Both the position numbers and the translations under genes were made by a program. A DNA stretch of 64,000 bases from Trileptium ribeirensis (taxonomy: Eukaryota > Nematoda > Enoplea > Enoplida > Thoracostomopsidae), in NCBI GenBank assembly GCA_030248225.1, contig JASANE010012178.1, forward strand, positions 62,001 through 126,000, read 5' to 3'. Shown piece by piece: positions 24,924-34,330 of this stretch. The number at the start of each line of letters is the position of its first letter. Within the stretch, counting starts at the first letter, position 1. A model generated the notes under the pieces. It saw nothing but the letters and a program-made list of their open reading frames with translations, made no database searches and had not been told where the DNA came from.

Positions 24924-25378
24924 AACTAGCCGGTAGTGGAACTCCATTTGTGAGCGGAGCTTGGGCTGTGGCATTACGAATGTACTCAATTTTATGTTCT
25001 TCAAATAACTATATACATTGCATAGGGCATAGGGCTTTATCATTGGTAAAAATATTATATTTGAATTCTTCGACCCAAAAACCCTATAATGGTTTGATCG
25101 AAACGATTCTATTTCAATAAATAACACAAATATTGCAAAATTCTGTACTTTAGCTGCATAAGCTTAACTAATTAGCTAATTACTAATTAATCACTCAAAA
25201 TTTTTTAATCCCAAATATCAGGTGCACACTCTGACATGATAGGCTTTCAAACAAAAAAAGTTTTTTAAAATCGGTTCAGTGGTTCTTGAGATCCATGAAA
25301 GACGAACGGACGTCGACTTTTTTGCTCCCAGACAGAAAATAAAAACGCTTCACTCGGCTTCGCCTCGCTCCGCTCAAT
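24924..25378 (-). repeat. dispersed repeat family A, inverted copy
   Basis: It starts ACTAGCCGGTAGTGGAACTC and ends CGCCTCGCTCCGCTC, the inverse of 1008-1452. It keeps both the GAGCGGAGC head and the GCTCCGCTC-bearing end, so it is a full-length copy, but it lacks most of the GTTCGTTC microsatellite. Confidence 0.8.
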
Positions 25379-25948
25379 AAGCACATACAACACACAACAG
25401 CCATGACAGCTACCTAAGCAGAAACAAGGCAAAACTAAATTATTAAATAATAATACTAATTTTATTAAAAAAACTGCAAAATTATGAAAAATTGTACTGC
25501 GCGGTGGGGTGACATTTGGGGTACAAGCACGCCAGGTATGGCCAGCCATGGTTAGGACGTGCTACCAAAATTAATGGGATATACAATCCACAAATATGCC
25601 TGCCCGTCCAACTTCAAAAAACTAAAGCAAAACCCACAAGCAAAATATTACAAATTCCTGTAAGTGAATTTTAGCTTGGGCGGCGCACGAGACGGGATTC
25701 CCAAAGCAAGTGAGTGCCCGATGCCAACCCAGTAAGTAATGAGAAAGAGGGGTAGAGATGGGGAAGAAAAAGAGAAAAGGTAAAAGGCAAAATGTAAAAT
25801 TTGGGGAATAGTAAAAATGGGACAGAAATAGGAAAGTGGTATAAAAGGGGAATTCGTGCGGATGGTTGAGAGGAAAAGAATATAAAAAGAACTGGAATAG
25901 AAGAAGGGTAAGGGAGGGATACATTTTCATTTATATACTCGTGGTTAC
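25379..25948. other. probable 3' part or intron of the transporter gene; purine-rich tract
   Basis: The plus strand at 25735-25925 is strongly purine-rich (AGAAAAAGAGAAAAGG-like), so on the minus strand it is a long pyrimidine tract. Further transporter exons should lie to the left of 25949 but none was identified with confidence. Confidence 0.35.
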
Positions 25949-26065
25949 CATGTGGCGTGTCATGCCGGGTGTTGACGCCTATGCAGTGGATACCAGTGGT
26001 TATCGAAGGCACTAGTTCGTCAGCGAAGATATGGATAATTTGCCCATATGCAGAGCTCAGCGTAC
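25949..26065 (-). CDS. SLC22-like major facilitator transporter, exon for transmembrane helix 10 region
   Basis: The acceptor CCGTCTTTAG lies just before 26065 and the donor CATG|GTAACC after 25949. With two bases completing the previous codon, the product reads TLSSAYGQIIHIFADELVPS then ITTGIHCIGV. SLC22 and related organic-ion transporters have, in and after helix 10, a pattern like (F/Y)-x-x-I-Y-x-x-x-x-E-L-(F/Y/V)-P-(T/S)-x-x-R/T-x-x-G-x-G. The E-L-V-P-S-x-x-T-G core and spacing fit that. The C-terminal ten residues fit less well, so the true donor could be a little upstream. The junction to the previous exon is phase 1 and removes an in-frame stop, which supports the model. The transported substrate cannot be told. 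Confidence 0.55.
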
Positions 26066-26134
26066 CTAAAGACGGTGCAACCTGTTTTTATAACCCAAGC
26101 GCCCTTGTGGTTAATACACGCCCAATAGACTCAC
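26066..26134 (-). other. 69-bp intron
   Basis: It starts GTGAGT, ends CTTTAG, and has a TATTAAC branch-like sequence inside. It contains an in-frame TAA, so retention would truncate the protein. It is the clearest short intron in the window. Confidence 0.6.
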
Positions 26135-26292
26135 AAATAATTCGTTCCCTAATTAAAAATATTAAAAAAATTATAAAAATACATGACGCCAACCGAATTG
26201 CAGCACCAAACTCCATGAGTCCAAAACCTATAGCGCTTGGGCCAATCGATAAAAGTATATATACACCGGCAATATGATAATAAATTGGCGGC
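26135..26292 (-). CDS. SLC22-like major facilitator transporter, exon for helices 7-9 region
   Basis: The minus-strand reading is IYYHIAGVYILLSIGPSAIG, then FGLMEFGAAIRLASCIFIIF and LIFLIRERII, ending at a strong donor T|GTGAGT. Two hydrophobic helices flank a short loop M-E-F-G-x-x-I-x-L-A. This resembles the loop between helices 8 and 9 of SLC22 proteins (D/E-R-x-G-R-R-x-x-L), with the R-x-G-R-R core degenerated. The start is uncertain: a weak acceptor CATCTAAAG gives 26292 in phase 2. A stop lies just upstream in frame. I first considered a glutamate-receptor fourth membrane helix; continuity with the 25949-26065 exon favours a transporter. Confidence 0.45.
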
Positions 26293-26965
26293 CTTTAGAT
26301 GATAACTGCGCTTCTTCCGCATAAACCGATTACTGGCATGCCTTAAGTTAAACAATGCCGAACGGATACCTACTATATTTCCAAACAGTTAAGTGACATT
26401 AAAGTATAAGTCGACAGTCGAGATATGAGATAGATGTAGAAACGCTCACTTTCCTTGTTATAATTCACTAGCAATGACCAGAAATTGAACTTAAATCTAA
26501 AGACAACCAAAACGCGTTGTAACAAAACTCGCCTGACACACACTAAAAGAGAAATTCAATTTTAGTTGACAAGAACTAATATGCAAATTATCTCTTGACT
26601 CGAGAACAAAGCAAACATCCTGTTATAACTACATAATAAAATATAATATATATCAAAATAAACATGAACGAATTTTGTATCATCATTGTCTAGATACACA
26701 TGATCTATCTTTCTAAAACTACAATGTAGATGTACACACTTATCCAATAAAGAAACAAAACCTAATGGCACTAGCTAAGTAAATTCTGAGGCAAGGTGTA
26801 CTGAACACCGAATGTCAAGATACCAAGCTGCAAAAGAGTAAAAATGAATTTAGCTGTAACAAATTTACCTCAAGAACAGTAAAAATTAGTTATACCAGAA
26901 CTCTATTTACCAGCACCTAATTTTGAGCAGAGACAATCATCGTGCTTCTATCTAGGCTACATTAC
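26293..26965 (-). other. probable intron sequence of the transporter gene
   Basis: On the minus strand a good acceptor (CTCTTTTGCAG) ends at 26828, and the frame after it, starting at 26827, reads LGILTFGVQYTLPQNLLS before a stop. This may be a small membrane-helix exon in phase 0 with the exon ending at 26966. A possible donor at 26801 would link it in phase 2 to 26292. The rest is AT-rich. Confidence 0.25.
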
Positions 26966-27052
26966 CATAGATTCTAAAACACCTCCTTCACCTGTGGTAC
27001 CTGTAATCCATTCGTCGTGGAGAAATGATTCCCACTCGGGTTTTAAAGAGTC
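26966..27052 (-). CDS. candidate exon, probably of the same transporter gene
   Basis: Twenty-nine codons, ending at a donor-like ATG|GTAATG, read DSLKPEWESFLHDEWITGTT then GEGGVLESM. The composition is that of real protein (two tryptophans, balanced charges) and unlike the surrounding AT-rich DNA, but I do not recognise a family. It sits 16 bp from the left LTR of a gypsy element whose insertion would have separated it from its own upstream splice signals. If it belongs to the transporter it would fall in a loop before helix 7. No clear acceptor is visible at its 5' edge. Confidence 0.3.
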
Positions 27053-27068
27053 TCACTTCGAAACTAAC

Positions 27069-27459
27069 TGTTGTATTCCCAGAGGCGTAGATCCACGTTG
27101 AGTTGTAGAAAACAAACGTTTATTGAAAGCCAACAGAAGTAAATGAACAAAACGTAGTAAACAAGGCAGTAAAATTAACGTTGAATCGAGACAATAAGAA
27201 ACAGTAAACTGAACAGTAATGAAACAGTACTTCAGCAGTAACTAAACAGTAACTCAAGTTGTGGTAAGCAACCGTCTTTAAATATAATCAAAGAATCTTC
27301 TAGAATAATCATGACATCAGACTTCGAAATCCGTAGAACATTCTAGACGGATCGAGATGCTGTCACTCCACGTGTGAAGAAGACCTCGTACATCATAGAA
27401 GCTTCCGGAACAGGATCGAATGTAATTCCAAAATATTCTGGCGAAGCAAATCCATAACA
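27069..27459 (-). repeat. 3' LTR of the gypsy element
   Basis: It begins TGTTGTATTCCCAGAGGCG and ends CAAATCCATAACA on the plus strand. It is the 3' LTR because the element reads on the minus strand. Target duplication CTAAC lies immediately to its left. Confidence 0.93.
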
Positions 27460-27470
27460 CCTCCCCGCCT
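27460..27470 (-). promoter_or_regulatory. polypurine tract of the gypsy element
   Basis: On the minus strand AGGCGGGGAGG abuts the first base of the 3' LTR. This is the usual place and composition of the plus-strand DNA primer in LTR elements. Confidence 0.8.
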
Positions 27471-27479
27471 AGCCGAAGG

Positions 27480-28888
27480 TTTACCTTGACGTCGAGTAGT
27501 GTTTAGGCGGACGCCCTTTTGTTGTCCGCTTTGAACGCCGTAGTTGCTGATCGCCGGAACTGGACGCTTCGTCGATAGTTTCTTCTCCTCCTGTCTGGGG
27601 TACTTCGGCTATTTCCAACGGATCATTATCCGCAGTATTTGTGACACCTGTTGAATCGACATCTGCGCCAGGTTCGTCGTCATCTTGAGAAACGTGCCTT
27701 GGCTGCAGGTGTTCGACGTGCCGCCGCCAGGTGGGTCCTCGTGGATAAACACGGACGTTGACAGTACGCGTGCTTTTCGCTGTGTGACTACAGCGGGCAC
27801 CCAACATGGCTGCTTGTCGTGATGGGGTCCAAAGTACAAAGCATAGACCGGATCACCGACTTTATAAGCAGGGTCTACTTTTGCAACAGTTTGAAATTGG
27901 GATTTGCTAGCTTCTTTGGTTTGCTTACCTTGAGCAGTGTAAGCTGGGGACGGAAGCAGGGTGTCGATACTCGTCCGAATTTGTCTCGAATTGAGTAACT
28001 CACTGGGAGTTAGGAGTGCGACGATATAGCATCAGGAACTCTTGCAAGGCTTTTCTCGGAGGAAGAGTTGATGTCCGTAAAGTTTGCTTGAAAGTTTGGA
28101 CGAGTCGTTCTGCGGATCCATTCGTACCAGGATGATACGGAGCACCTGTAAGATTGGTAATTCCTCGTTCTTTGCACCATGCCTAGAATTCTTCCGACAT
28201 GAATGCTGATGCATTGTCCGTGACCAATGCACGAGGATATCCGAAATGAGCAAAGTCCTGTTCCAGGACAGGAGATCAATCGTTGCGTTTGACGTGACCG
28301 CCTGAGTTGTATGAATACAGGGATATTTTGAATATGCGTCCTTTAAAACCATCCAATTAGTCCCCAGAAAATTAATAGTGTGATCAAATGCAAACGGCTC
28401 CATGGTTTTTCTGGTAGCATCCGTGGATGAATTGCCGTTTTTGGTGGTTTGTTTTGGTGCTCCCCATAGCTGGTGCAAGTGCGGCAGGTCGCTTCGATGT
28501 CATCATCGATATTTCGCCAGTAGACAGCCTAACGTGCAAGCTGCTTCATACGCTGCATGCCAAAGTGTCCCAGGTGCAGCAATTCCAAGACATCGCACCG
28601 AAGATTGGCAGAAATCACTATTTTGGAGCCAAGTACTAAGCAACCGTCAACAATAGATAGTGAATCAGCCAACTTACGGTAATGTTGCATTTCCGTGCGT
28701 TCGTTGTTCTTCTTTGGCGGCCATCCTTCACGCCTGAATCGAAGTACTACTGAAATCGCTGGATCTTTCGCCGATTCAAGGGCCAGTGAATGTTTGTCAG
28801 CAGGAGTGACTTTGTTACTGAAGTTTTCAATGGCACAGAAATTAGCTGCATCGTCTTCGCTTTCCTCCCCTATCGAACTGGAAATCAT
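27480..28888 (-). pseudogene. gypsy integrase, disrupted
   Basis: The minus-strand frames 28888-28529, 28478-28032 and 27807-27481 carry pieces of the integrase in order. They are an H-x-G-H zinc-binding start, a core with the first catalytic aspartate region (DHTINFLGTNWMVLKDAYSK), a second block split by frameshifts, and a basic C-terminal tail after a chromodomain-less linker. At least one stop and several frameshifts break it. The last frame (27807-27481) ends in a charged tail rich in K and R that reaches the polypurine tract. It is not functional as read. Confidence 0.8.
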
Positions 28889-30372
28889 CAGTCCCAGGTA
28901 GACGACTCAGGACATCAGCATTTGCATGATCAGCTGGTTTGCGGAATTCAATTTGGTAATGAAATTGTCCCAACGTGAGAGCCCAACGTGCCAATCTGTT
29001 TCCGGCGAGAATCGGTGTTTCTTTTCCGGGCCCAAACATGGCAATAAGTGGTCGATGATCTGTGACCAACGCAAATTTCCGTCCATAAAGATATTGGTAA
29101 AATTTCTTTAACCCGAAGATAATATCCAGTGCTTCCTTCTGAATCTGACTGTAGTTCTTCTGGGATTCATTAAGAATTTTTGAGACGTTGCAAATTGGCG
29201 CTCGCTTCCATCTGGCTAGCAGTGAAATAATACTAAACCAATTCCAACGTTGGAAGCATCGCAAGCAACTCCTAATGGTATTGATTGGTTATAATGAACC
29301 AGCACGTTTTCAGAGGAAAGAAGTTGCTTTAGTCGATCGAATGAAAATTGTTGTTCTGCGTCCCATTTCCATGGCGTCTTCTTCTTTGTAAGACGGAACA
29401 GTGGTTCGGAAATTGTAGCCAGGTTGGTAGGCTTTAACTTGGCGTAAAGCTATACCGAGCCCAAGAATGCTCTTGGACTGGACACGTCTTGTGGTGCCCA
29501 TAATTTGAGGAGACCATCGACCTTTGATCCTTTGGCGATTCCTTCTTTCGACAGTAAGTGTCCTAGATATTCAACCCACGGTTGTGCAAACTGACATTTT
29601 TCCAGTAGGCAGCGGAGTCCTTTATTATCTAGGCGCTGAAATAATCGTCGGAGATTCACAGATGATCATTAGCATCTTTTCCACTGACCAGAATGTCATC
29701 AAGATAGACAGCAATACCAGGTAGATATTGTGTAAGCTGATCCATGGTTTGCTTAAAGTAACCTGGAGCGGATTTGATGCCAAACGGCAGTCGTTTTTGA
29801 AGAAGCACACCTTTGTGTGTATGGAGAGCAAGTTTCCTTTGACTTCTTAGGCCTAGTTTGATCTGGTTATACGCATCGGCCAGATCAATCTTTGCAAACC
29901 CGTATCCACCTCCTAGTTTACGCATGAGATCCTCCGGAAGAGGTAGCGGGTGTCGATGGTCTTTTAGCGGCCGGTTTATACTGACAGAATAATCACCATA
30001 AACACGCAATGTAGGCTTAATCTCACCTGGACGGAGTGCCTTGCTAACGGGAACAACTGGCGTGCCGTATTCATTGAACTGAGTCGGCTCCCAAATTCCT
30101 TTAGCAATGCCGCTTTCGTACGCTTTCTCCAAATCGGCTTGGATGGCAAAAGGGACCGGTCTTGCTTTGCAGAAAATCGGGTGGGACCGTCGCTTGAATT
30201 CGACTTCCAGTTCAAAGTCTTTAAGGCATCCCAGTTCTGACTTCCAAAGGTTGGGGAACTCTTCGCAGAGTTCTTTGCATTGGTCTCGTAGCTCAATGTC
30301 AGCCGTGAGATGACCAAACACTGCATTGCAAAAAATTACACCGTCCATTGACTCATCCACGGAGATTGCCAA
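28842..30372 (-). pseudogene. gypsy reverse transcriptase and RNase H, disrupted
   Basis: The reverse transcriptase frame 30372-29656 is open for 238 codons. It includes the finger region, the palm block with L-A-D-A-Y and the catalytic Y-L-D-D box near its end. A one-base frameshift near 29657 follows, then a connection segment in a second frame (29659-29450). More shifts occur around 29470-29260. The RNase H portion is the 28842-29264 frame, with L-V-T-D-H-R-P-L (second catalytic aspartate) and an A-D-A-L-S-R-L-like end (N-A-D-V-L-S-R). The domain order is normal for Ty3/gypsy. The breaks make it non-functional. Confidence 0.9.
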
Positions 30373-30770
30373 CTATTTGGTTGCCTCTCGTCCTAAGAGG
30401 TTCAAGTCAGGAATCTCGGTTACCGTAAATCGAACGTCACCACCAAACTCTGACCCTTGGCAACGGGTATTCCTAACGAAAGTGCCATTCACTTGCAAAT
30501 CATGTTTGCTGGCGGTCTCATAGCGGCAGCAGGGGTTATCTAACTTCGGCCTTCCCAACCTATGCCAGTAGTCAGTGAATATGAAATTACCTGTAGTGGC
30601 AGTATCCAGCTCAAGCACGCACCGTTTGCCATCAATCGCTAGTGGTACTCCAAGCTTTGGCATATTGTCGTGGCATTCCTTGACCGAGTTGATGAATTCA
30701 ATTCTTTTCATGGAATTCTTGCTTGCCTTTGATGTGGAAAGCTTCTTTTTGCGGCAGACCTTCTCCAAAT
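30373..30770 (-). pseudogene. gypsy protease region
   Basis: The frame 30768-30373 contains the aspartic protease block: a strand ending L-E-L-D-T-A followed by T-T-G-N-F-I, and near its end L-N-L-L-G-R-E, the usual second conserved block. The active-site triplet reads D-T-A where D-T-G or D-S-G is typical. A single TAG (30375-30373) separates it from the reverse transcriptase in the same frame. Whether that stop is a decay mutation or a suppressible stop cannot be told; given the other lesions, decay is more likely. Confidence 0.8.
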
Positions 30771-31672
30771 GACCCTTGAGATTGCAATGGCTGCCCTTAG
30801 CCTCTTTGAATCGGCAATCGTTTGCCTTGTGGTTCGGTTGACCGCAGCGGTAGCAGGTTACATTTGTCTTGCCCTAATCACTGAAATTCTCTGAGGATTC
30901 CATTGCATGGGCTTTGTGATGCTGCTTGGCCTTATTTACCGGCTTTGGCTTGGAGCCGTAGACGGTTTCTTTGGCGACTTTAGCGGCATATTCCGTTTCA
31001 GTTGCGATTTCAATTGCGCGAGCGAAATTCAGTTCGTCGTCTTCGATATTCAAAAGGGCCTTGAGAACGGCTTCATTGTTGATAGAGAAAATGAAGCGAG
31101 TGCGCATTGCCTCGTCCTGGGGTCCTCAATAGACGCAAAGTCGCACGTTGCAGCATCTTGGCGAATGCGCGCCGCCAGTTCCTGAATTGTTTCGCCGGGT
31201 TTGCGCTGCATATCGCTCCAGAACTTGAATCGTTCCCGGACGATGAAACGTTTTGGATCGAACTGATCTTTCATGAAGGCGACTATTTCGTCAAAAGTCA
31301 GTTCGTTGATATCAGTAGGAGAGGTCTTTTGAGCCGCGAGATTACAAATAGCTCGGACGTAGCGGCTGATTGGTTCGTAAGGAATACTTGGGCTTTCTTA
31401 TTGTCCGAAACAGAATGAGCGCCCAGGAAGGTGCAGAACCTAGCGTAATAATTGGTCCAAAGTTCAGACGTTGAATCAAAAGGAGGGAAGCTCGGAGTAG
31501 CCGAGGTGACCGTTGAAGTAGAAGTTAAAGTCGTACCTGACGTGACCTTCCCAAATATACTTTCGAACCTTGTCTGATCGTCTTTCTGTTGTTGCTCCAT
31601 CTTCAGCATCATTTCTTGTTGTTGCTGAAGTTGTTGCTGCATGAGTACAATTAGGTCCTTGAATTCGACCAT
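30771..31672 (-). pseudogene. gypsy gag, disrupted
   Basis: It starts at 31672 with a glutamine-rich coiled-coil-like N-terminus (MVEFKDLIVLMQQQLQQQ). A W-x-x-Y-x-x-R-F matrix/capsid motif follows, then a capsid segment in other frames (31274-31050 and 31107-30874), and finally a CCHC zinc knuckle C-Y-R-C-G-Q-P-N-H-K-A-N-D-C around 30855-30810. A second knuckle follows (S-H-C-N-L-K-G-H-L-E-K-V-C) but seems to have lost its first cysteine. A TAG lies just before the knuckles. The frameshifts near 31300 and 31090 break the polyprotein. Confidence 0.85.
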
Positions 31673-31740
31673 GATGCGATGACTTCGATCTTGATCAATC
31701 CGTTGACTATGTGTTAGTCGATCGTAGTGTTGAACAAGAT

Positions 31741-31756
31741 CCTACTCAGTGCGCCA
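31741..31756 (-). promoter_or_regulatory. probable primer-binding site of the gypsy element
   Basis: The minus-strand TGGCGCACTGAGTAGG starts 9 bases after the 5' LTR and opens with TGG, as expected of a site complementary to a tRNA 3' CCA end. The tRNA species was not identified. Confidence 0.6.
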
Positions 31757-31765
31757 GAAAGCTTC

Positions 31766-32158
31766 TGTTGTATTCCCAGAGGCGTAGATCCACGTTGAGT
31801 TGTAGAAAACAGACGTTTATTGCAAGCCAACAGAAGTAAGTGAACAAAACGTAGTAAACAAGACAGTAAAAGTAACATTGAATCGAGACAATAAGAAACA
31901 GTAAACTGAACAGTTAAATGAAACAGTACTTCAGCAGTAACTAAACAGTAACTCAAGCTGTGGTAAGCAACCGTCTTTAAATATAATCAAAGAATCTTTT
32001 AGAATAATCATGACATCAGTCTTCGAAATCCGTAGAACTTTCTAGAAGGATCGAGATGCTGTCACTCCACGTGTGAGGATGTCCTCGTACATCATAGGAG
32101 CTTCCAGAACAGGATCGAATGTAATTCCAAAATGTTCTGGCGAAGCAAATCCATAACA
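31766..32158 (-). repeat. 5' LTR of the gypsy element
   Basis: It is directly repeated with 27069-27459, starts TGTTGTATTCCC and ends ATCCATAACA. It holds the element's promoter by position. The target duplication CTAAC follows at 32159. Confidence 0.93.
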
Positions 32159-32163
32159 CTAAC

Positions 32164-34069
32164 GAGAGTCACTCGGGCACCTAGTGAAACTGGTTAGTGC
32201 CGGGTGGGAATTAAACGAGAGACAATGTGACGTTTGCCTGCACGAAAAAGACAATTTTATGCCCGAGATCGATTCATTAGTGCCCCGCGTTAGACTCACC
32301 AATGACCTAATAAAAGCGGTGCCTGAGTGACACTGTTGAGTACCAGACTGAGACCACTGAGTGCCCGAGTGCGACAATTGATGCACGAGTGCGACGACGA
32401 TGGCGCTCGAGTGGAAAAACACTGATAGGACAACGATAGATATTATTAATGTTATCAATGATTGTGCCGATTTGGAATCGTTCAGATTGTCTGTGGTGTG
32501 GGTTGTCGTTGTTTCGATTGCAAATTGAGAAGACCGCGAGATTCAAAATTTGTCAGAAACTGTAATTTTTTAATTTCTGCTTTCGTCCCCCTAGTAATGG
32601 ATGGAAATTGAGCGCAATAGTTTATGCTAGCGTTTCCGATTGAAAATCAGATTTTGGATCGTAATAAATTTTAGAAAATGAAGAAAATAAGTAATTGTGA
32701 AAATCACAAATCAGCAAACTGTCAGCTACTAAAAAAATTATGAAAATAGGAAGTTTCAAAATTGCCACCCGGTATTCATATTAAAAGGAATAAAATAGGA
32801 ATGTTAAATGCATTTTAAGTTATGGGAAATACAGCGATCTTGGTACGAAAATCTTCAAGTGCGTAAACGCTGCAGTGCCATGTTTCCCCCCCACCATATT
32901 TCGTCACAAGTAATATTTAATGTATTTTCAGATCAAGCCTTCAACAACAATGGATGTCACCACGTTTAACGAATTTACATGCATCGAAGTATCCCAGGCG
33001 AAGTATAAGTTAAGTTGAAAAGCGGGAATTCCGGATTAAATGCAACGTATTCGATATTACAATACAACGTTATTATCCATAAATGTTTCACTGTCGCTTT
33101 TATGTCCTTATAAAAATACTCGTGATGTTCATGGTGGGATCGTCTGCGCTGCATTTCGGCGTCAAAGCTACGCTCAAAAAGTGTTAGAGTTTTTGGTAGA
33201 AACATTTTTAAAAGCACGTTACAGAATTTTGCAGAGATTGCGTGGCCTGCCGCACGCCAATACGTGATATTCTCCAGCACGCGAATTTTTACAACTCATA
33301 GCAGTGCGTAATTCAATCATGTTCAATCGCTGGACAATGTTCTTCTTCGCAAACTGGGCATGACCACGTTCATGTGTGTGTTGTCCACAATGGTCTTACG
33401 AAATATTCCTAACCGTGGGCTATTCTCAAAAAATAACCATGTCTGCCGGCTACTGGATTATCTATCTTATTGGCACGGAGTCAAAGATTGACCAAGGAAC
33501 ATAAATTCAGCAACTAACTTAACGAAGATATTTGCAAAAGACTCAGTATTTCGATGTCTGCGTTATTTGCACATCATCAACAGCCGCAACGTCTCACAGC
33601 TTCATTCAACGAGGCGTTACAGAATCGACTTTCATGTAAACTCTGTAGCTAGCATGAATGAAAAGTAAAGTACAATCAGCAGCATTTACATACAGAATTC
33701 GACATCAGACGTATTTATGCTACGAAGTTAAATCACGGGTTTGCACTGAGGATGCTCTATACAATTGAGGTTGAGCATTGAGCATTTGTTAATGTATTGA
33801 GAGAAACAGGTAGAATGAAGTTTGACTGAAACACTGGAAACAACAGCAGCATGACTGATAGCCTTCAGGGTTACTTGGGCAATGTCTTCCTTAAGAATGA
33901 AAGGAAGGCTGCTCAGAAAGCTGTCAGTCTCGTATTGAGCTGGATTACACCTTAAAATATTGCACGAGATTGGGTGTGGAAAAGTACCAGATGGCAAATG
34001 AGTTATGGAATTTGGGCAATTCTGTCAACTTATAGATTCACCAATGTAGCGCTGCTTGGTTCAACCACG
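32164..34069. other. no gene recognised
   Basis: 32170-32420 contains irregular GAGTGCSNGAGTG-like words of a degenerate simple repeat. A minus-strand frame at 33728-33997 (89 codons) looks protein-like in composition, but no splice sites or family could be assigned. Otherwise AT-rich. Confidence 0.35.
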
Positions 34070-34330
34070 CGACGGAGACAGAATTTTTGGCCGTTGGAGT
34101 TGTAGGTAATCATACATGGCGGAACCTCCACTTCTGACGGAGCTTTTCAAATTTTTGGCCAAATTTTCCGTACGCCTGATTAAACGATCATACAAGCGCT
34201 GCCGATTACGGACATTTTGAGTGTTGCATAATATTTGCAAAACCTTTTGGCATCAAAATTATATATCTTGACGTCGAGACGCCACAGATTGAGTAGCGTA
34301 GCAATGGTGCGTTTTTGTAGTGCCCGCTTG
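34070..34330 (-). pseudogene. coding-like fragment with a frameshift, family unknown
   Basis: Two minus-strand frames look like protein and overlap at about 34215. One reads ATLLNLWRLDVKIYNFDAKR then FCKYYATLK. The other continues NVRNRQRLYDRLIRRTENLA and KNLKSSVRSGGSAMYDYL. A single shift would join a basic, helix-rich product. It may be a relic of a DNA transposon or an exon with a sequencing error. I cannot name a family. Confidence 0.2.

Larger units (their letters stand above)
27069..32158 (-). mobile_element. complete but decayed Ty3/gypsy LTR retrotransposon
   Basis: The element is 5090 bp, bounded by directly repeated LTRs (27069-27459 and 31766-32158) that start TG and end CA. It is flanked on both sides by the 5-bp target duplication CTAAC (27064-27068 and 32159-32163). 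In minus-strand order it has a primer-binding-like site, gag with zinc knuckle, protease, reverse transcriptase, RNase H, integrase and a polypurine tract. The order protease-RT-RNaseH-integrase identifies the Ty3/gypsy group; no envelope frame is present. Several stops and frameshifts inactivate it. The two LTRs differ by scattered substitutions (roughly one in twenty by eye), so it is not a recent insertion. Confidence 0.93.

Noticed and set aside
25622..26012. Minus-strand proline- and phenylalanine-rich protein
   Set aside because: It is the translation of a pyrimidine-rich tract adjoining the transporter exon, crossing its splice donor.
26135..26292. Fourth membrane helix of an ionotropic glutamate receptor
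   Set aside because: The next exon across the 69-bp intron does not continue a glutamate receptor but fits transporter helix 10.
28402..30523. Plus-strand frames across the gypsy element
   Set aside because: They are antisense to clearly identified gag-pol sequence.
27069..32158. Endogenous retrovirus with an envelope gene
   Set aside because: After the integrase the element runs straight to the polypurine tract and LTR, leaving no room for an envelope frame.
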